NCBI RefSeq assembly: GCF_000735585.1
Contig: NZ_JNNO01000016.1
Location: 1-64,000 of the forward strand
Length of the DNA stretch: 64,000 nucleotides
Direction: 5' to 3'
Source: Devosia sp. LC5
Lineage (GTDB): Bacteria; Pseudomonadota; Alphaproteobacteria; Rhizobiales; Devosiaceae
Shown here: positions 1 to 8,585 of the stretch, piece after piece
Numbering within the stretch: the first letter of the stretch is position 1
Layout: each line of letters opens with the position of its first letter
Program-made: the position numbers and the translations under genes
The notes under the pieces: model-generated
Databases searched by the model: none
What the model was told of the DNA's origin: nothing
The model's input: only the letters and a program-made list of their open reading frames with translations

Positions 1-1
1 G

Positions 2-1756
2 GCCGGGGGCAATGTGGTCTCGGGTGGCTCGACCCTGACCATGCAGGTGGCGCGGCTGATCGAAGGCGGGCCGACGCGGAACGTCTGGGGCAAGCTGCGC
101 CAGATGGTGCATGCCGATAGTCTCGAGCGGCAATTGAGCAAGGACCAGATCCTCAATCTCTACCTGACGCTGGCGCCCTATGGCGGCAATATCGAGGGTA
201 TTCGTGCGGCGAGCCTGGCCTATTTCGGCAAGGAGCCGACGCGGCTGACCACGGCGGAGGCGGCTTTGCTGGTGGCCCTGCCGCAATCGCCTGAAGCGCG
301 GCGGCCCGATCGCGACCCCGATGCCGCCAGGCGCAGCCGCGATATGGTGCTCGACCGGCTGGTCACCGCCGGTGTCCTTGCTGCTGAAGAGGCGGAAGCG
401 GCCAAGCAGGAGCCGATCCCGACGGCGCGCAAGCAGTTTCCTATGCTCGCCAGCCACATGGCCGAGCAGGCTTTGCGAGCCCAGCCGGGCATGCGCCAGA
501 TCGGGCTGACGGTGGACAAGCGTCTGCAGGATGCGCTGGAGCGGCTGGGTGCGGCGCGGGCGCGCCAGATCGATCCCAAAGTGTCCGTGGCGATTGTTGC
601 CGCCGATATCCAGACGGGGGAGATTTTGGCTTCGGTCGGCTCGGCCGGCCTGTTCAATGCCGAGAGCGCCGGCTATGTCGACATGACCAGCGCGATCCGC
701 TCGCCCGGCTCGACACTCAAGCCGCTGATCTATGGCCTCGCCTTCGAATTGGGCCTGGCCCATCCCGAAAGCCTGATCGAAGACCGGCCCACCGCCTTTG
801 GCGGCTATGTGCCGGTCAATTTCGATGGCTTCAGCCGGGGCACGGTGACCGTGCGGCAGGCACTGACGGAATCGCTCAATATCCCCGCCGTGGTGGTGCT
901 CGACGCGGTGGGGCCATCGCGGCTGATTTCGCGGATGAAACGGGCCTATGCCGATCCGCGCCTGCCGGTCAACACGGCGCCGAGCCTGGCCGTCGGGCTG
1001 GGCGGGGTGGGCATTAGCCTGCGTGATCTGGTCTCCATCTATGGCGCCATTGCGCGCGGCGGCTCGCCGGTGCGCTTGAGGGATGGGGTCAAGCCGGATA
1101 CGACATTGGCGTTCGAAAAGCCGGCGCCGGTGCTCGATCCGGTCGCGGCCTGGTATGTCGCTGACATCCTGGCTGACGTGCCGCCGCCGCTGAATGGCTC
1201 GCCTGGCCGCATCGCCTACAAGACCGGCACGTCCTATGGCTATCGCGATGCCTGGGCCATTGGCTTCGACGGCAAGACTGTGATCGGCGTCTGGGTGGGG
1301 CGGCCCGATGGTGCGCCGGTTCCGGGGTTATCCGGGATTATCGGGGCTGCGCCCATCCTGTTCGAGAGTTTCGACCGGCTGGGGAGCCGTTCTGCGCCGC
1401 TGCGCAGGCCGCCGCCGGGCGTGTTGTTTGCCTCCAATACCCAATTGCCCGCGCCGCTGCGCCGGTTCCGCCATCCCAATGAGGATGTGGTGGCGCGTGA
1501 CGCCGCCCCCAAGATTGCCTTCCCCGCCGATGGTGTGGATGTCGATCTGGGGCTGGCCTCGGGCAGCACGGCTTCGCTGATGGTCAAGGTGCGCGACGGG
1601 GTGCCGCCCTTTACCTTTTTTGCCAATGGCGCGCCGTTTGGCCGCTCCGCCTTTGCCCGCCAGAATGCGTGGCAGCCGGATGGGGCGGGTTATGTGACAC
1701 TGTCAGTGGTGGATGCAGAGGGGCGCGGGGATAAGGTTACGGTGTTTTTGAACTGA
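2..1756 (+). CDS. pbpC: Penicillin-binding protein 1C, 5' truncated by window edge
   Basis: Bifunctional peptidoglycan glycosyltransferase/transpeptidase acting in the periplasm at the inner membrane. The reading frame is already open at base 2, so the start codon, membrane anchor and first glycosyltransferase motifs lie outside. What remains begins at the GGSTLTMQ motif of the GT51 domain. The transpeptidase domain shows SxxK as STLK (bases 710-721), SxN as SLN near base 868, and KTGTS (1220-1234). The last ~90 residues fit the PBP1C C-terminal domain, which separates this protein from PBP1A/1B. A PBP1C is often found beside an alpha-2-macroglobulin gene; that would lie upstream and cannot be seen. 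It ends just before a bidirectional terminator shared with the convergent haem receptor gene. Confidence 0.93.
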   Translation, partial: AGGNVVSGGSTLTMQVARLIEGGPTRNVWGKLRQMVHADSLERQLSKDQILNLYLTLAPYGGNIEGIRAASLAYFGKEPTRLTTAEAALLVALPQSPEARRPDRDPDAARRSRDMVLDRLVTAGVLAAEEAEAAKQEPIPTARKQFPMLASHMAEQALRAQPGMRQIGLTVDKRLQDALERLGAARARQIDPKVSVAIVAADIQTGEILASVGSAGLFNAESAGYVDMTSAIRSPGSTLKPLIYGLAFELGLAHPESLIEDRPTAFGGYVPVNFDGFSRGTVTVRQALTESLNIPAVVVLDAVGPSRLISRMKRAYADPRLPVNTAPSLAVGLGGVGISLRDLVSIYGAIARGGSPVRLRDGVKPDTTLAFEKPAPVLDPVAAWYVADILADVPPPLNGSPGRIAYKTGTSYGYRDAWAIGFDGKTVIGVWVGRPDGAPVPGLSGIIGAAPILFESFDRLGSRSAPLRRPPPGVLFASNTQLPAPLRRFRHPNEDVVARDAAPKIAFPADGVDVDLGLASGSTASLMVKVRDGVPPFTFFANGAPFGRSAFARQNAWQPDGAGYVTLSVVDAEGRGDKVTVFLN

Positions 1757-1791
1757 GGGGACCTGCAGCCTTGCAGCAATCACAACCAGTA

Positions 1792-1822
1792 AGGCCCCGG
1801 ATTTTCATCCGGGGCCTCTTTC
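1792..1822. terminator. Bidirectional rho-independent terminator between pbpC and haem receptor
   Basis: Perfect 11-bp inverted repeat (1792-1802 with 1807-1817) around a TTTC loop, followed by a short pyrimidine run. It sits between two convergent stop codons only 70 bp apart, so it can serve both genes. Confidence 0.8.
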
Positions 1823-1825
1823 AAT

Positions 1826-3895
1826 TTACCAGTCGAACTGCTTGGCCAGGGTCACCTTGAAGGTGCGGCCGAGCGAGCGGTCCGGGGTCTGGTTGTCGCG
1901 GTAATCGGCATTGAAGATATTGTCGATGCCGAAGCGAACCTCGGCACCTTCGAGCGGGCCGGTAGTGGGCTTCCAGGAGGTGAAAAGGTCAACCGTGATA
2001 TAGCCTGGGGTAGCTGCCGAGCCGCCGGCCGACGGGGTCACGCCGGTATCGGCCGATGCCGCGAAGGTCGCCTTGGCCCCATATTCGATGCCATATTCCG
2101 GCTCGCGCCCGCCAAGGGTCACCACCAGCTTGTGGGCAGGGATGGAGGTAAGCGCCTCGCCGGTCTGATCGTCCTCGCCGACCGTTGCGGTATAGGCGAC
2201 GCGGCCGAACAGGCGTTCGGATTCATAGGCGCCTTCCACTTCCATGCCATAGATCGTGGCTTCCCCGATATTGCGGAAATAGGGATTGCCCGCGACGCTG
2301 GGCGAGGACTCGATCATATTGGTCAGCGCGCTATAGAAGCCGGTGACCTTGACGCTGGCCTGGTCGCCTTCCTGGATCAGTTCGTAGCCCGACAGCGCGA
2401 AACCGGCTTCGAAATTGTTGGAGCTTTCCTTTTCGAGACCGAGGCTGGGGACCTTGGTTGCATTGTACTGGTAGAGCTCGTCGAGCGTGGGCAGACGCTG
2501 GGTGTGGGCGACCGAACCGAAGACCGAGAAATTGTCGTTGAACTCGTAAAGCGCGGCGATCTTGGGCGAGAGCGCGACGTCCTCGATATTGCGTTCGCCC
2601 TTGGAGGTTTGCTCCGGCGTTTGCCAGACGAAATCGGCGCGCCCGCCAGCGATGATGGTCAGGCGATCATCATAGATGGCTTCGTTTTGCACGAAGACGC
2701 CGAGGCGCGTGTCCTGACCCTCGGGGTGGGTGGTGATGGCGGGATTTGGAACCGGAAGCGTGGTGAAAGCCGTGCGGTCCTGATAGCTGCCCTGAAGGCC
2801 ATAAGTCAGGAAATGCACCCAGTCGCCCGTGTCGAATTCGGAGGTGTTCTGGATATTGGCCTGCCAGGTGCGGTAGCCGTATTCAGCGTCCCCGATCGGT
2901 CCGATTGACGAGCCGGACTGGGTCACATAGGTGTCCGAGAACGAGACATTGGCCTTGAGGTCGACCCAGGGGTTGTCGCTGTCGGCGTTCTCGTAGCTCA
3001 GCACGGCGGTCTGATCGACGACTTCGCGGTCGACAAGGCCGAACTGGGCCACGGTGCCGGTCTGGGCATAGTCCTGGTTCTCCGCATCGCTGCTCCAGCG
3101 CTGGTAGGACAGACGCAGAACCTGTTCGTCATTCTCGCCGAAGCGGGCCGTGCCCTTGATGAGGCCCGACAGCGCATCGAAATCGGAGCCGGACAGGGTA
3201 TTGCCATTGGCCAGGTCGTACTCTTCCGAGCGGCGCCAATTGCCTGCAGCCAGAATGTCGAAGCTCTCGTTGACCTGCTGGGCAACAATGCCCGAGAGCA
3301 ATGTGCCATCGCCATTGGAGCTGTACTGGGTCTTGAGCCGGGCGGCGCCGGTATGGCCTTCGGTGATGAAGTCGGAGGCGTCCTTGGTGGTGAAGTTGAT
3401 CACCCCGCCCAGGGCGCCCGAGCCGTACAATGTCGAGGAGGCCGGGCCGCGCAGCACTTCGACCTGCTTATAGAGTTCGGGATCGGAGAAGAACGAGCCC
3501 ATGCGATATTGCTCGTAGAACTTCTTGGCGCCATCGACATTGACGATGATGCGCGCTTCATCGCCCGAGGTTTCGGCCGTACCGATGCCGCGGATGTTGA
3601 AGGATTCGCCGAAAATGCGATCCGAGCCGATGATGGTGACGCCGGGTACGGTGCTCAGCACCTCGCCGATGCTGGTGGCCTGCGTGGCGTCGATATCGGC
3701 CTGATTGACCACGGTCACCGCTTGCGGTGTGTCGATGGCGATCTTGGGCGCCCCCGCCCCGATCACCAGACGCTCCAGCATCGTGATATTGCTTGCATTC
3801 GTGGTGGTGGATTGGGCGAAAGCCGCCCCCATTCCAACCACACTCAACGCCGCGCCGCACATCAGTGCGGCCGCATGCGACCTGACCAGCCCCAT
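1826..3895 (-). CDS. hmuR: TonB-dependent haem/haemoglobin receptor
   Basis: Outer-membrane beta-barrel receptor that brings haem into the periplasm using TonB energy. 689 residues with a clear signal peptide (about 28 residues, ending AFAQ). A TonB-box-like stretch MLERLVI follows, then a plug domain and a long barrel ending in F-D-W, with the usual terminal aromatic residue. Haem receptors carry FRAP and NPDL signatures near the middle of the barrel. Here the region is degenerate (QRLPTLDELY, then PSLGLEKE), so the family call rests also on context. It is divergent from hemP-hmuSTUV, and the shared 200-bp region holds two RirA-type iron boxes. The exact ligand (free haem or haemoglobin) cannot be told from sequence. 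Confidence 0.88.
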   Translation of the reverse strand: MGLVRSHAAALMCGAALSVVGMGAAFAQSTTTNASNITMLERLVIGAGAPKIAIDTPQAVTVVNQADIDATQATSIGEVLSTVPGVTIIGSDRIFGESFNIRGIGTAETSGDEARIIVNVDGAKKFYEQYRMGSFFSDPELYKQVEVLRGPASSTLYGSGALGGVINFTTKDASDFITEGHTGAARLKTQYSSNGDGTLLSGIVAQQVNESFDILAAGNWRRSEEYDLANGNTLSGSDFDALSGLIKGTARFGENDEQVLRLSYQRWSSDAENQDYAQTGTVAQFGLVDREVVDQTAVLSYENADSDNPWVDLKANVSFSDTYVTQSGSSIGPIGDAEYGYRTWQANIQNTSEFDTGDWVHFLTYGLQGSYQDRTAFTTLPVPNPAITTHPEGQDTRLGVFVQNEAIYDDRLTIIAGGRADFVWQTPEQTSKGERNIEDVALSPKIAALYEFNDNFSVFGSVAHTQRLPTLDELYQYNATKVPSLGLEKESSNNFEAGFALSGYELIQEGDQASVKVTGFYSALTNMIESSPSVAGNPYFRNIGEATIYGMEVEGAYESERLFGRVAYTATVGEDDQTGEALTSIPAHKLVVTLGGREPEYGIEYGAKATFAASADTGVTPSAGGSAATPGYITVDLFTSWKPTTGPLEGAEVRFGIDNIFNADYRDNQTPDRSLGRTFKVTLAKQFDW

Positions 3896-3973
3896 TGTTA
3901 ACTCCAGTAGTCTGTTTGGTTTGTCGGTTTTGGCTGGCGGCTGGCTGGCTGTTTCGTGATCGGATCTTTAAGC

Positions 3974-3988
3974 TGACTCTTAAAATCA
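3974..3988. promoter_or_regulatory. Candidate RirA iron-responsive (IRO) box 1
   Basis: TGA-N9-TCA, the palindromic core described for RirA-bound promoters in rhizobia. It lies 79 bp upstream of the haem receptor start codon on the minus strand and is the nearer of two such boxes to that gene. Iron-replete repression of the receptor is inferred. Confidence 0.6.
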
Positions 3989-4011
3989 CCTATTGCGTCC
4001 TGTAATTAACA

Positions 4012-4026
4012 TGACTAGTAGAGTCA
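4012..4026. promoter_or_regulatory. Candidate RirA iron-responsive (IRO) box 2
   Basis: Second TGA-N9-TCA match, exactly 38 bp from the first and 70 bp upstream of the hemP start. Two copies in one short divergent promoter, both next to haem-iron genes, make chance unlikely. It probably controls the hemP-to-tonB operon. Confidence 0.62.
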
Positions 4027-4095
4027 AGAAACTATGGACAGGCCGGCCGCTGCTGTCAGGCACAGTCAAGCCCCTGATCCGACGAGACATTAGTG

Positions 4096-4272
4096 ATGCA
4101 ACGAAGCGATCATTCCCGGCCGGGCGAGCAAGCCAATGCGGCGCCGCAAGGCACCAGAACCGTCACCACCGCAGAGCTGTTCGGCGGCGGGGACGAAATC
4201 GTGCTGCTGCATAACGGGGTGCCATACCGGTTGCGCATCACCCGCCAGGACAAGCTCATTCTGACCAAATAG
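4096..4272 (+). CDS. hemP: Haemin uptake protein HemP
   Basis: A 58-residue protein, too short for many gene callers. The C-terminal half carries the HemP signature: a strand with V-T-T-A-E-L-F, then E-I-V-L-L-H-N-G and Y-R-L-R-I-T-x-x-D-K-L-I-L-T-K at the end. HemP proteins are the usual first gene of alphaproteobacterial haem operons. In some relatives (HmuP in Bradyrhizobium and Sinorhizobium) they act as coactivators of haem receptor transcription, which fits the divergent receptor here. It is 8 bp upstream of hmuS and the likely first gene of the operon. Start ATG at 4096 gives the full family length. Confidence 0.9.
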   Translation: MQRSDHSRPGEQANAAPQGTRTVTTAELFGGGDEIVLLHNGVPYRLRITRQDKLILTK

Positions 4273-4280
4273 GCCAAGCC

Positions 4281-5336
4281 ATGACCGAAAAAACCACCAG
4301 GACTCCCGCCCAGATCCGCGAATTGCGGGCGCGCCACCCCGAAATGCGGGAGCGCGACTTCGCCCGTATCCACGGTATTTCCGAGGGCGAGCTGGTTGCC
4401 GCCGAAGTGGGCCGCAGCGCCGTGCGGCTGCAGGTCGATCTCGATCTGCTGCTTAACGGGTTGCGCGCCTGCGGCGAGGTCATGGCGCTGACCCGCAATG
4501 AAAGCGCGGTGCATGAAAAGATCGGCCCCTATGAAAAGGTGGTGATCGGGCCGCGCGCTTCGATGGTGCTGGGCGAGCAGATCGATCTGCGCATTTTTCC
4601 CTCGCGCTGGGCCTTCGGCTTTGCGGTTGAGAAGGCGGGTGACGAGGGCGCGGTGCGCCGTTCGCTGCAGTTTTTCGACCAGCAGGGCGTGGCCGTACAT
4701 AAGGTGCATGCGCGGCCTTCGACCAATTTCGAGGCCTGGGATCTGCTGATCGCCAATCTGCGCCATGCGGACCAGTCCGAAGGCATCATGGTGAGCGAGG
4801 CCGAGGCGCCGGAGCCGCTGGGCGAAGCCGCCGGTATCGCCGAACTGCGCGAGCGCTGGGCCGCGATGACCGACACGCACCAGTTTTTCGGCATGATCAA
4901 GGCGCTCAACCTGCCCCGGCTCGATGCACTCGAAATGGTGGGCGAGGATTATGCCTTCCAGCTCGATCACGCGGCTGTTGCCAAGCTGTTCGAGGAATCC
5001 GCGGCCACCGAATTGCCGCTGATGGCCTTTGTCGGCAATCACGGCTGCATCCAGATCCATGCCGGGCCGGTCAAGACCATCAAGACCATGGGGCCCTGGC
5101 TCAATGTGATGGACGACACGTTCCACCTGCATTTGCGGCTCGACCAGGTTGCCGCGGTCTGGGCGGTGCGCAAGCCGACTTCGGATGGTCATGTGACGTC
5201 GGTGGAAGTCTATGACGCGCAGCGCGAGCTGATCATCCAGTTCTTCGGCAAGCGCCAGGAAGGTTTTGACGAGCGCGTCGCCTGGCGGACGATTGTCGAG
5301 TCGCTGCCGCTCTTTGCCCAAACCCACGCTGCGTGA
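4281..5336 (+). CDS. hmuS: Haem-degrading/haem-carrier factor HmuS (HemS/ChuX family)
   Basis: Cytoplasmic haem-binding protein that receives haem from the HmuTUV importer and degrades or hands it on. 351 residues, the normal size for HemS/HmuS/ChuS, built of two tandem similar halves. The second half contains the typical NHGCIQIHAGPVK stretch followed by W-L-N-V-M-D-D-T-F-x-L-H-L. It starts 8 bp after hemP and is followed 8 bp later by hmuT, so it is co-transcribed. Whether it cleaves haem or only traffics it cannot be decided here; both activities are reported for the family. Confidence 0.93.
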   Translation: MTEKTTRTPAQIRELRARHPEMRERDFARIHGISEGELVAAEVGRSAVRLQVDLDLLLNGLRACGEVMALTRNESAVHEKIGPYEKVVIGPRASMVLGEQIDLRIFPSRWAFGFAVEKAGDEGAVRRSLQFFDQQGVAVHKVHARPSTNFEAWDLLIANLRHADQSEGIMVSEAEAPEPLGEAAGIAELRERWAAMTDTHQFFGMIKALNLPRLDALEMVGEDYAFQLDHAAVAKLFEESAATELPLMAFVGNHGCIQIHAGPVKTIKTMGPWLNVMDDTFHLHLRLDQVAAVWAVRKPTSDGHVTSVEVYDAQRELIIQFFGKRQEGFDERVAWRTIVESLPLFAQTHAA

Positions 5337-5344
5337 GATCAGTC

Positions 5345-6214
5345 ATGACTTTGTCTTTGAAGCGTTTCCTGGCCGCCGGTGCGATTGTGGCGCTGGCCTC
5401 GCTGCCGGCCAATGCGCAGGAGCTGCATCCCTTTGCCGATAGTTCGCGGCTGGTGTCGATCGGCGGCTCGCTGACCGAAATCATCTATGCGCTGGGCGAG
5501 GAGGGCAAGCTGATCGCCCGCGACCAGACGGCGACCTATCCCGAAGCGGCGGCGGCGCTGCCTGATGTGGGCTATATGCGCCAATTGGCGCCCGAAGGCG
5601 TGCTGTCGGTCAGCCCCAGCGCGTTGCTGGTAATCGAGGGCAGCGGCCCGCCCGAGGCGCTCGACGTACTCTCCCATGCCGGTGTGGAATATCAGACTGT
5701 GCCCGAAGGCTTCAGTCATGAAGGTATCCTGGTCAAGGTGCGGGCTGTGGGGCAGGCGCTGGGCGTGCCTGACAAGGCCGAGGCGCTGGCCACGGAACTC
5801 GATACGGCGCTCAAGGCCGTGGAGGAGCGCACCGCCAATATTGCCGAGCGCAAGCGCGTGCTGTTCGTGCTTTCGGCCGAGGGCGGCAAGATTCAGGCCT
5901 CGGGCACCGGGACGGCGGCTGATGGCATTATTGCGCTGGCTGGCGCGGTCAATGCGATCGACGAATATTCGGGTTACAAGGCGCTGACCGAGGAAGCCAT
6001 TATCGAGGCGGCGCCCGATGTGATCCTGATGATGGATCGCGGTGGGGACCATAGCGCCAGCAATGCCGATCTGATCGGCAATCCGGCTATCGCACTGACC
6101 GAGGCGGGGCGCAATCACGCCATCATCCGGCTGGACGGCGCCTATCTGCTGGGCTTCGGCCCTCGCACGGCCGAAGCGGTTTCCGAGCTCGTCGACGCGC
6201 TTTACGGCGAGTAG
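5345..6214 (+). CDS. hmuT: Periplasmic haemin-binding protein HmuT
   Basis: Substrate-binding component of the haem ABC importer, 289 residues in the cluster-A (BtuF/FepB-like) fold. ATG at 5345 is preferred because it places a clean signal peptide (about 25 residues, ending ANAQ) at the N terminus; an in-frame GTG at 5333 overlaps the hmuS stop and would add four residues. After cleavage the protein shows the typical R-L-V-S-I-G-G-S-L-T-E-I-I-Y-A-L-G opening of periplasmic haem and metal-chelate binders, and a YMRQLAPEG motif where haem-binding Tyr lies in characterised HmuT proteins. Neighbours are hmuS and hmuU. Confidence 0.93.
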   Translation: MTLSLKRFLAAGAIVALASLPANAQELHPFADSSRLVSIGGSLTEIIYALGEEGKLIARDQTATYPEAAAALPDVGYMRQLAPEGVLSVSPSALLVIEGSGPPEALDVLSHAGVEYQTVPEGFSHEGILVKVRAVGQALGVPDKAEALATELDTALKAVEERTANIAERKRVLFVLSAEGGKIQASGTGTAADGIIALAGAVNAIDEYSGYKALTEEAIIEAAPDVILMMDRGGDHSASNADLIGNPAIALTEAGRNHAIIRLDGAYLLGFGPRTAEAVSELVDALYGE

Positions 6215-6219
6215 GCAGG

Positions 6220-7314
6220 ATGAGCCAGGTCATGTCCATCAATGGTGCCATTGCCGAGCGTGCCGAGGGCGACCGCAGCGGGCTTGGCCGCATGGTGGTG
6301 ATCGCCCTGGCGCTGTTGCTGGTGGTGACCATGGCCATTTCGATGACCACGGGGGCATCCGGCGCCTCGGCCTCTACCATTATCGGAGGCTGGTTTGGCC
6401 TGGTACCCGAGAGCGAGGTGCAGGCGGTGCGCGATTATGCGGTGATCTACAATATCCGCTTGCCGCGCATGATCCTGGGCGTGTTGATCGGGGCCGCGCT
6501 GGCGGTGTCGGGGCTATTGATGCAGGGCCTGTTCCGCAATCCGCTGGCCGATCCGGGGCTGGTGGGCGTGTCGGCCGGGGCGGGGCTGGGCGCGGTGGGC
6601 ATTATCGTTTTGGGCACGACGATGCTGGCGCCGCTGACGGCGTTTCTGGGGATTTATGCGCTGCAGATTGCCTCGTTCATCGGCGGGCTCATCACCACGT
6701 TCATTCTCTATCGCGTGGCGACGCGCAGCGGGCAGACGGCGATTGCCACCATGCTGCTGGCCGGCATTGCGCTGGGGGCGCTGGCCGGGGCGGTCACGGG
6801 TGTACTGGTCTATGTGGCCAATGACGCGCAATTGCGGGACCTGACCTTTTGGGGCATGGGCTCGCTGTCGGGGGCCAATTGGACCAAGATCATGGCGTCC
6901 GGCCCGATCATCGTCGTGGCGCTGGCCGTCTCGGCTTTTCTGGGCAAGGGGCTCAATGCGCTGACCCTGGGCGAGGCGACGGCCGGGCATCTGGGTATTC
7001 CTGTGCAGCGGTTCAAACGCGTGGTCATTGTCGCCGTGGCGGCAGCCACCGGTGCCTCGGTGGCGGTCAGTGGCGGCATTGGCTTTGTCGGCATTGTCGT
7101 GCCGCATCTGCTGCGGCTGGTGATCGGGCCTGACCATCGCTATCTGCTGCCGGCCTCGGCACTGTTGGGCGCCTCCTTCCTGCTGATGGCGGATGCCGTC
7201 AGCCGGCTGATCGTTGCGCCGGCGGAATTGCCGATCGGCATCGTGACCGCCGCGGTGGGCGGGCCGTTTTTCCTCTGGATCCTGCTGCGCAAGCGCGCGG
7301 CCCTTGCCTGGTGA
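6220..7314 (+). CDS. hmuU: Haemin ABC transporter permease HmuU
   Basis: Inner-membrane permease of the FecCD/BtuC family, 364 residues with about ten hydrophobic segments. Recognisable family stretches are R-L-P-R-M-I-L-G-V-L-I-G-A-A-L-A-V-S-G near residue 83, the F-R-N-P-L-A-D-P motif that touches the ATPase, and G-x-I-G-F-V-G-I-V-V-P-H near residue 287. The first ~25 residues before the first membrane segment are a short cytoplasmic extension. Starts 5 bp after hmuT and ends 4 bp before hmuV, so translational coupling is likely. Confidence 0.94.
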   Translation: MSQVMSINGAIAERAEGDRSGLGRMVVIALALLLVVTMAISMTTGASGASASTIIGGWFGLVPESEVQAVRDYAVIYNIRLPRMILGVLIGAALAVSGLLMQGLFRNPLADPGLVGVSAGAGLGAVGIIVLGTTMLAPLTAFLGIYALQIASFIGGLITTFILYRVATRSGQTAIATMLLAGIALGALAGAVTGVLVYVANDAQLRDLTFWGMGSLSGANWTKIMASGPIIVVALAVSAFLGKGLNALTLGEATAGHLGIPVQRFKRVVIVAVAAATGASVAVSGGIGFVGIVVPHLLRLVIGPDHRYLLPASALLGASFLLMADAVSRLIVAPAELPIGIVTAAVGGPFFLWILLRKRAALAW

Positions 7315-7318
7315 CGCC

Positions 7319-8143
7319 ATGATCCATGTCGACAATATCGCGGTTGAAATCGGCCAGCGGCGCATTCTCGATGGCGTCAGCTTTACCGCCCGTTCGGGGC
7401 AGGTGACCGCCATTATCGGCCCCAATGGCTCGGGTAAATCCACGTTGATGAAGGCGCTGTGCCGGGACTATGCGTTCAGCGGCAGTATCAGCATCAATGG
7501 CCGCGATGTGGCCAGCATGGACCTGGGCACTGCCGCCACGTTGCGGGCCGTGCTGCCGCAATCGAGTACATTGCCGTTTCCCTTCACGGTGCGTGAAGTG
7601 GTGGCTCTGGGGCTTACCGCCGGCCGGCCGGGCGTATCGCTCGCGGCCCTGCGGCGGTTGCCGGACGAGGCGCTGGCGCGGGTGGATCTCAGTGGCTTTG
7701 GCGGGCGGTTCTACGGCGAATTGTCGGGCGGCGAGCAGCAGCGTGTGCAACTGGCGCGGGTGATCTGCCAGGTGTGGGAGCCGGTGCTCGACGGGGTGCC
7801 GCGGTTCCTGTTCCTCGATGAGCCGGTATCGAGTCTGGATATCAAGCACCAGTTGATGATCATGGATGTGGCGCGTCAGTTCGCGGCGGCAGGGGGCGGC
7901 GTCATCGCCATCCTGCACGATCTGAACCTGGCTTCCATGTATGCCGACCAGATCGTGGCGATCCGCAATGGCGCGGTGGCCGGCGCCGGTACGCCCGCCG
8001 AGGTGCTGACCGATGGCCTGATCGCCGAGGTTTTCGATTGTCCGATGCGGGTGGGCGCTGTTCCCACCGGCAATATTCCCTTCGTCTTGCCGCAGTCGGC
8101 GCAGCGTTTCGTCGCTGCGGCACCACAAAGCAAGGTTGCATGA
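7319..8143 (+). CDS. hmuV: Haemin ABC transporter ATP-binding protein HmuV
   Basis: ATPase of the haem importer, 274 residues. Walker A is GPNGSGKST near residue 37, the signature is LSGGEQQRV, Walker B is FLFLDEP, and the switch histidine is in AILHDLNLA. The ATG at 7319 gives the standard IHVDNIAVEIG opening; a longer frame from a TTG at 7304 lies inside hmuU and is less likely. The stop overlaps the first codons of the next gene. Length and motif order match HmuV/FecE-type proteins. Confidence 0.94.
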   Translation: MIHVDNIAVEIGQRRILDGVSFTARSGQVTAIIGPNGSGKSTLMKALCRDYAFSGSISINGRDVASMDLGTAATLRAVLPQSSTLPFPFTVREVVALGLTAGRPGVSLAALRRLPDEALARVDLSGFGGRFYGELSGGEQQRVQLARVICQVWEPVLDGVPRFLFLDEPVSSLDIKHQLMIMDVARQFAAAGGGVIAILHDLNLASMYADQIVAIRNGAVAGAGTPAEVLTDGLIAEVFDCPMRVGAVPTGNIPFVLPQSAQRFVAAAPQSKVA

Positions 8144-8574
8144 TGTCTAAAATCCCCGCCCTTCTGTTCAGCCTACTCGCTCTCAGCGCCCCTGTGCTGG
8201 CGCAAGAGGCTGCACCCGCCACTGCGCCATCTCTGGCAGTCGAACTCAATGCCCTTCAGCCCGCCGAGAACGGCTGCCGGGTGACGTTTCTTGCCACCAA
8301 TAATCTGGGCGGCCAGCTCGACCGTGCCGCGGTGGAAGTGGCGTTCTTTACCAGCGATGGCGCTATTGACCGGATCGTGACGCTCGATTTCAAGGCGCTG
8401 GCCGAAGGCAAGACCAAGGTGCTGCAATTCGAGCTCAAGAATCTCAGCTGTGACGGCATCGGGCGCCTGCTGATCAACGATATCACCGCCTGCGAAGGCA
8501 CGGGCATTGCTGCGACGGCGTGCCTTGACGGCCTCGTCACCACGACGCGGCCCGACATTGCCTTTGGCGTTTGA
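8143..8574 (+). CDS. Unknown secreted protein in haem operon
   Basis: I do not recognise a named family. 143 residues: a strong signal peptide (cleavage probably after VLAQ, about residue 20), an Ala/Pro-rich linker, then a compact domain of mostly beta-type sequence. Four cysteines (in NGCRV, NLSCDG, ITACEG, TACLDG) could form two disulphides in the periplasm. The start overlaps the hmuV stop (ATGATG at 8140-8145; either ATG is possible) and exbB begins 11 bp downstream, so it is an integral member of the operon. Its place between the importer and the ExbBD-TonB genes suggests a role in haem uptake or TonB energisation, but this is guilt by association only. Confidence 0.8.
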   Translation: MSKIPALLFSLLALSAPVLAQEAAPATAPSLAVELNALQPAENGCRVTFLATNNLGGQLDRAAVEVAFFTSDGAIDRIVTLDFKALAEGKTKVLQFELKNLSCDGIGRLLINDITACEGTGIAATACLDGLVTTTRPDIAFGV

Positions 8575-8585
8575 GGACGGGACAG

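Noticed and set aside
3968..3983. TTAA...TTAA pair in the haem promoter as a CtrA box
   Set aside because: The spacing is eight bases, not seven, and the second half overlaps an iron box that explains the site better.
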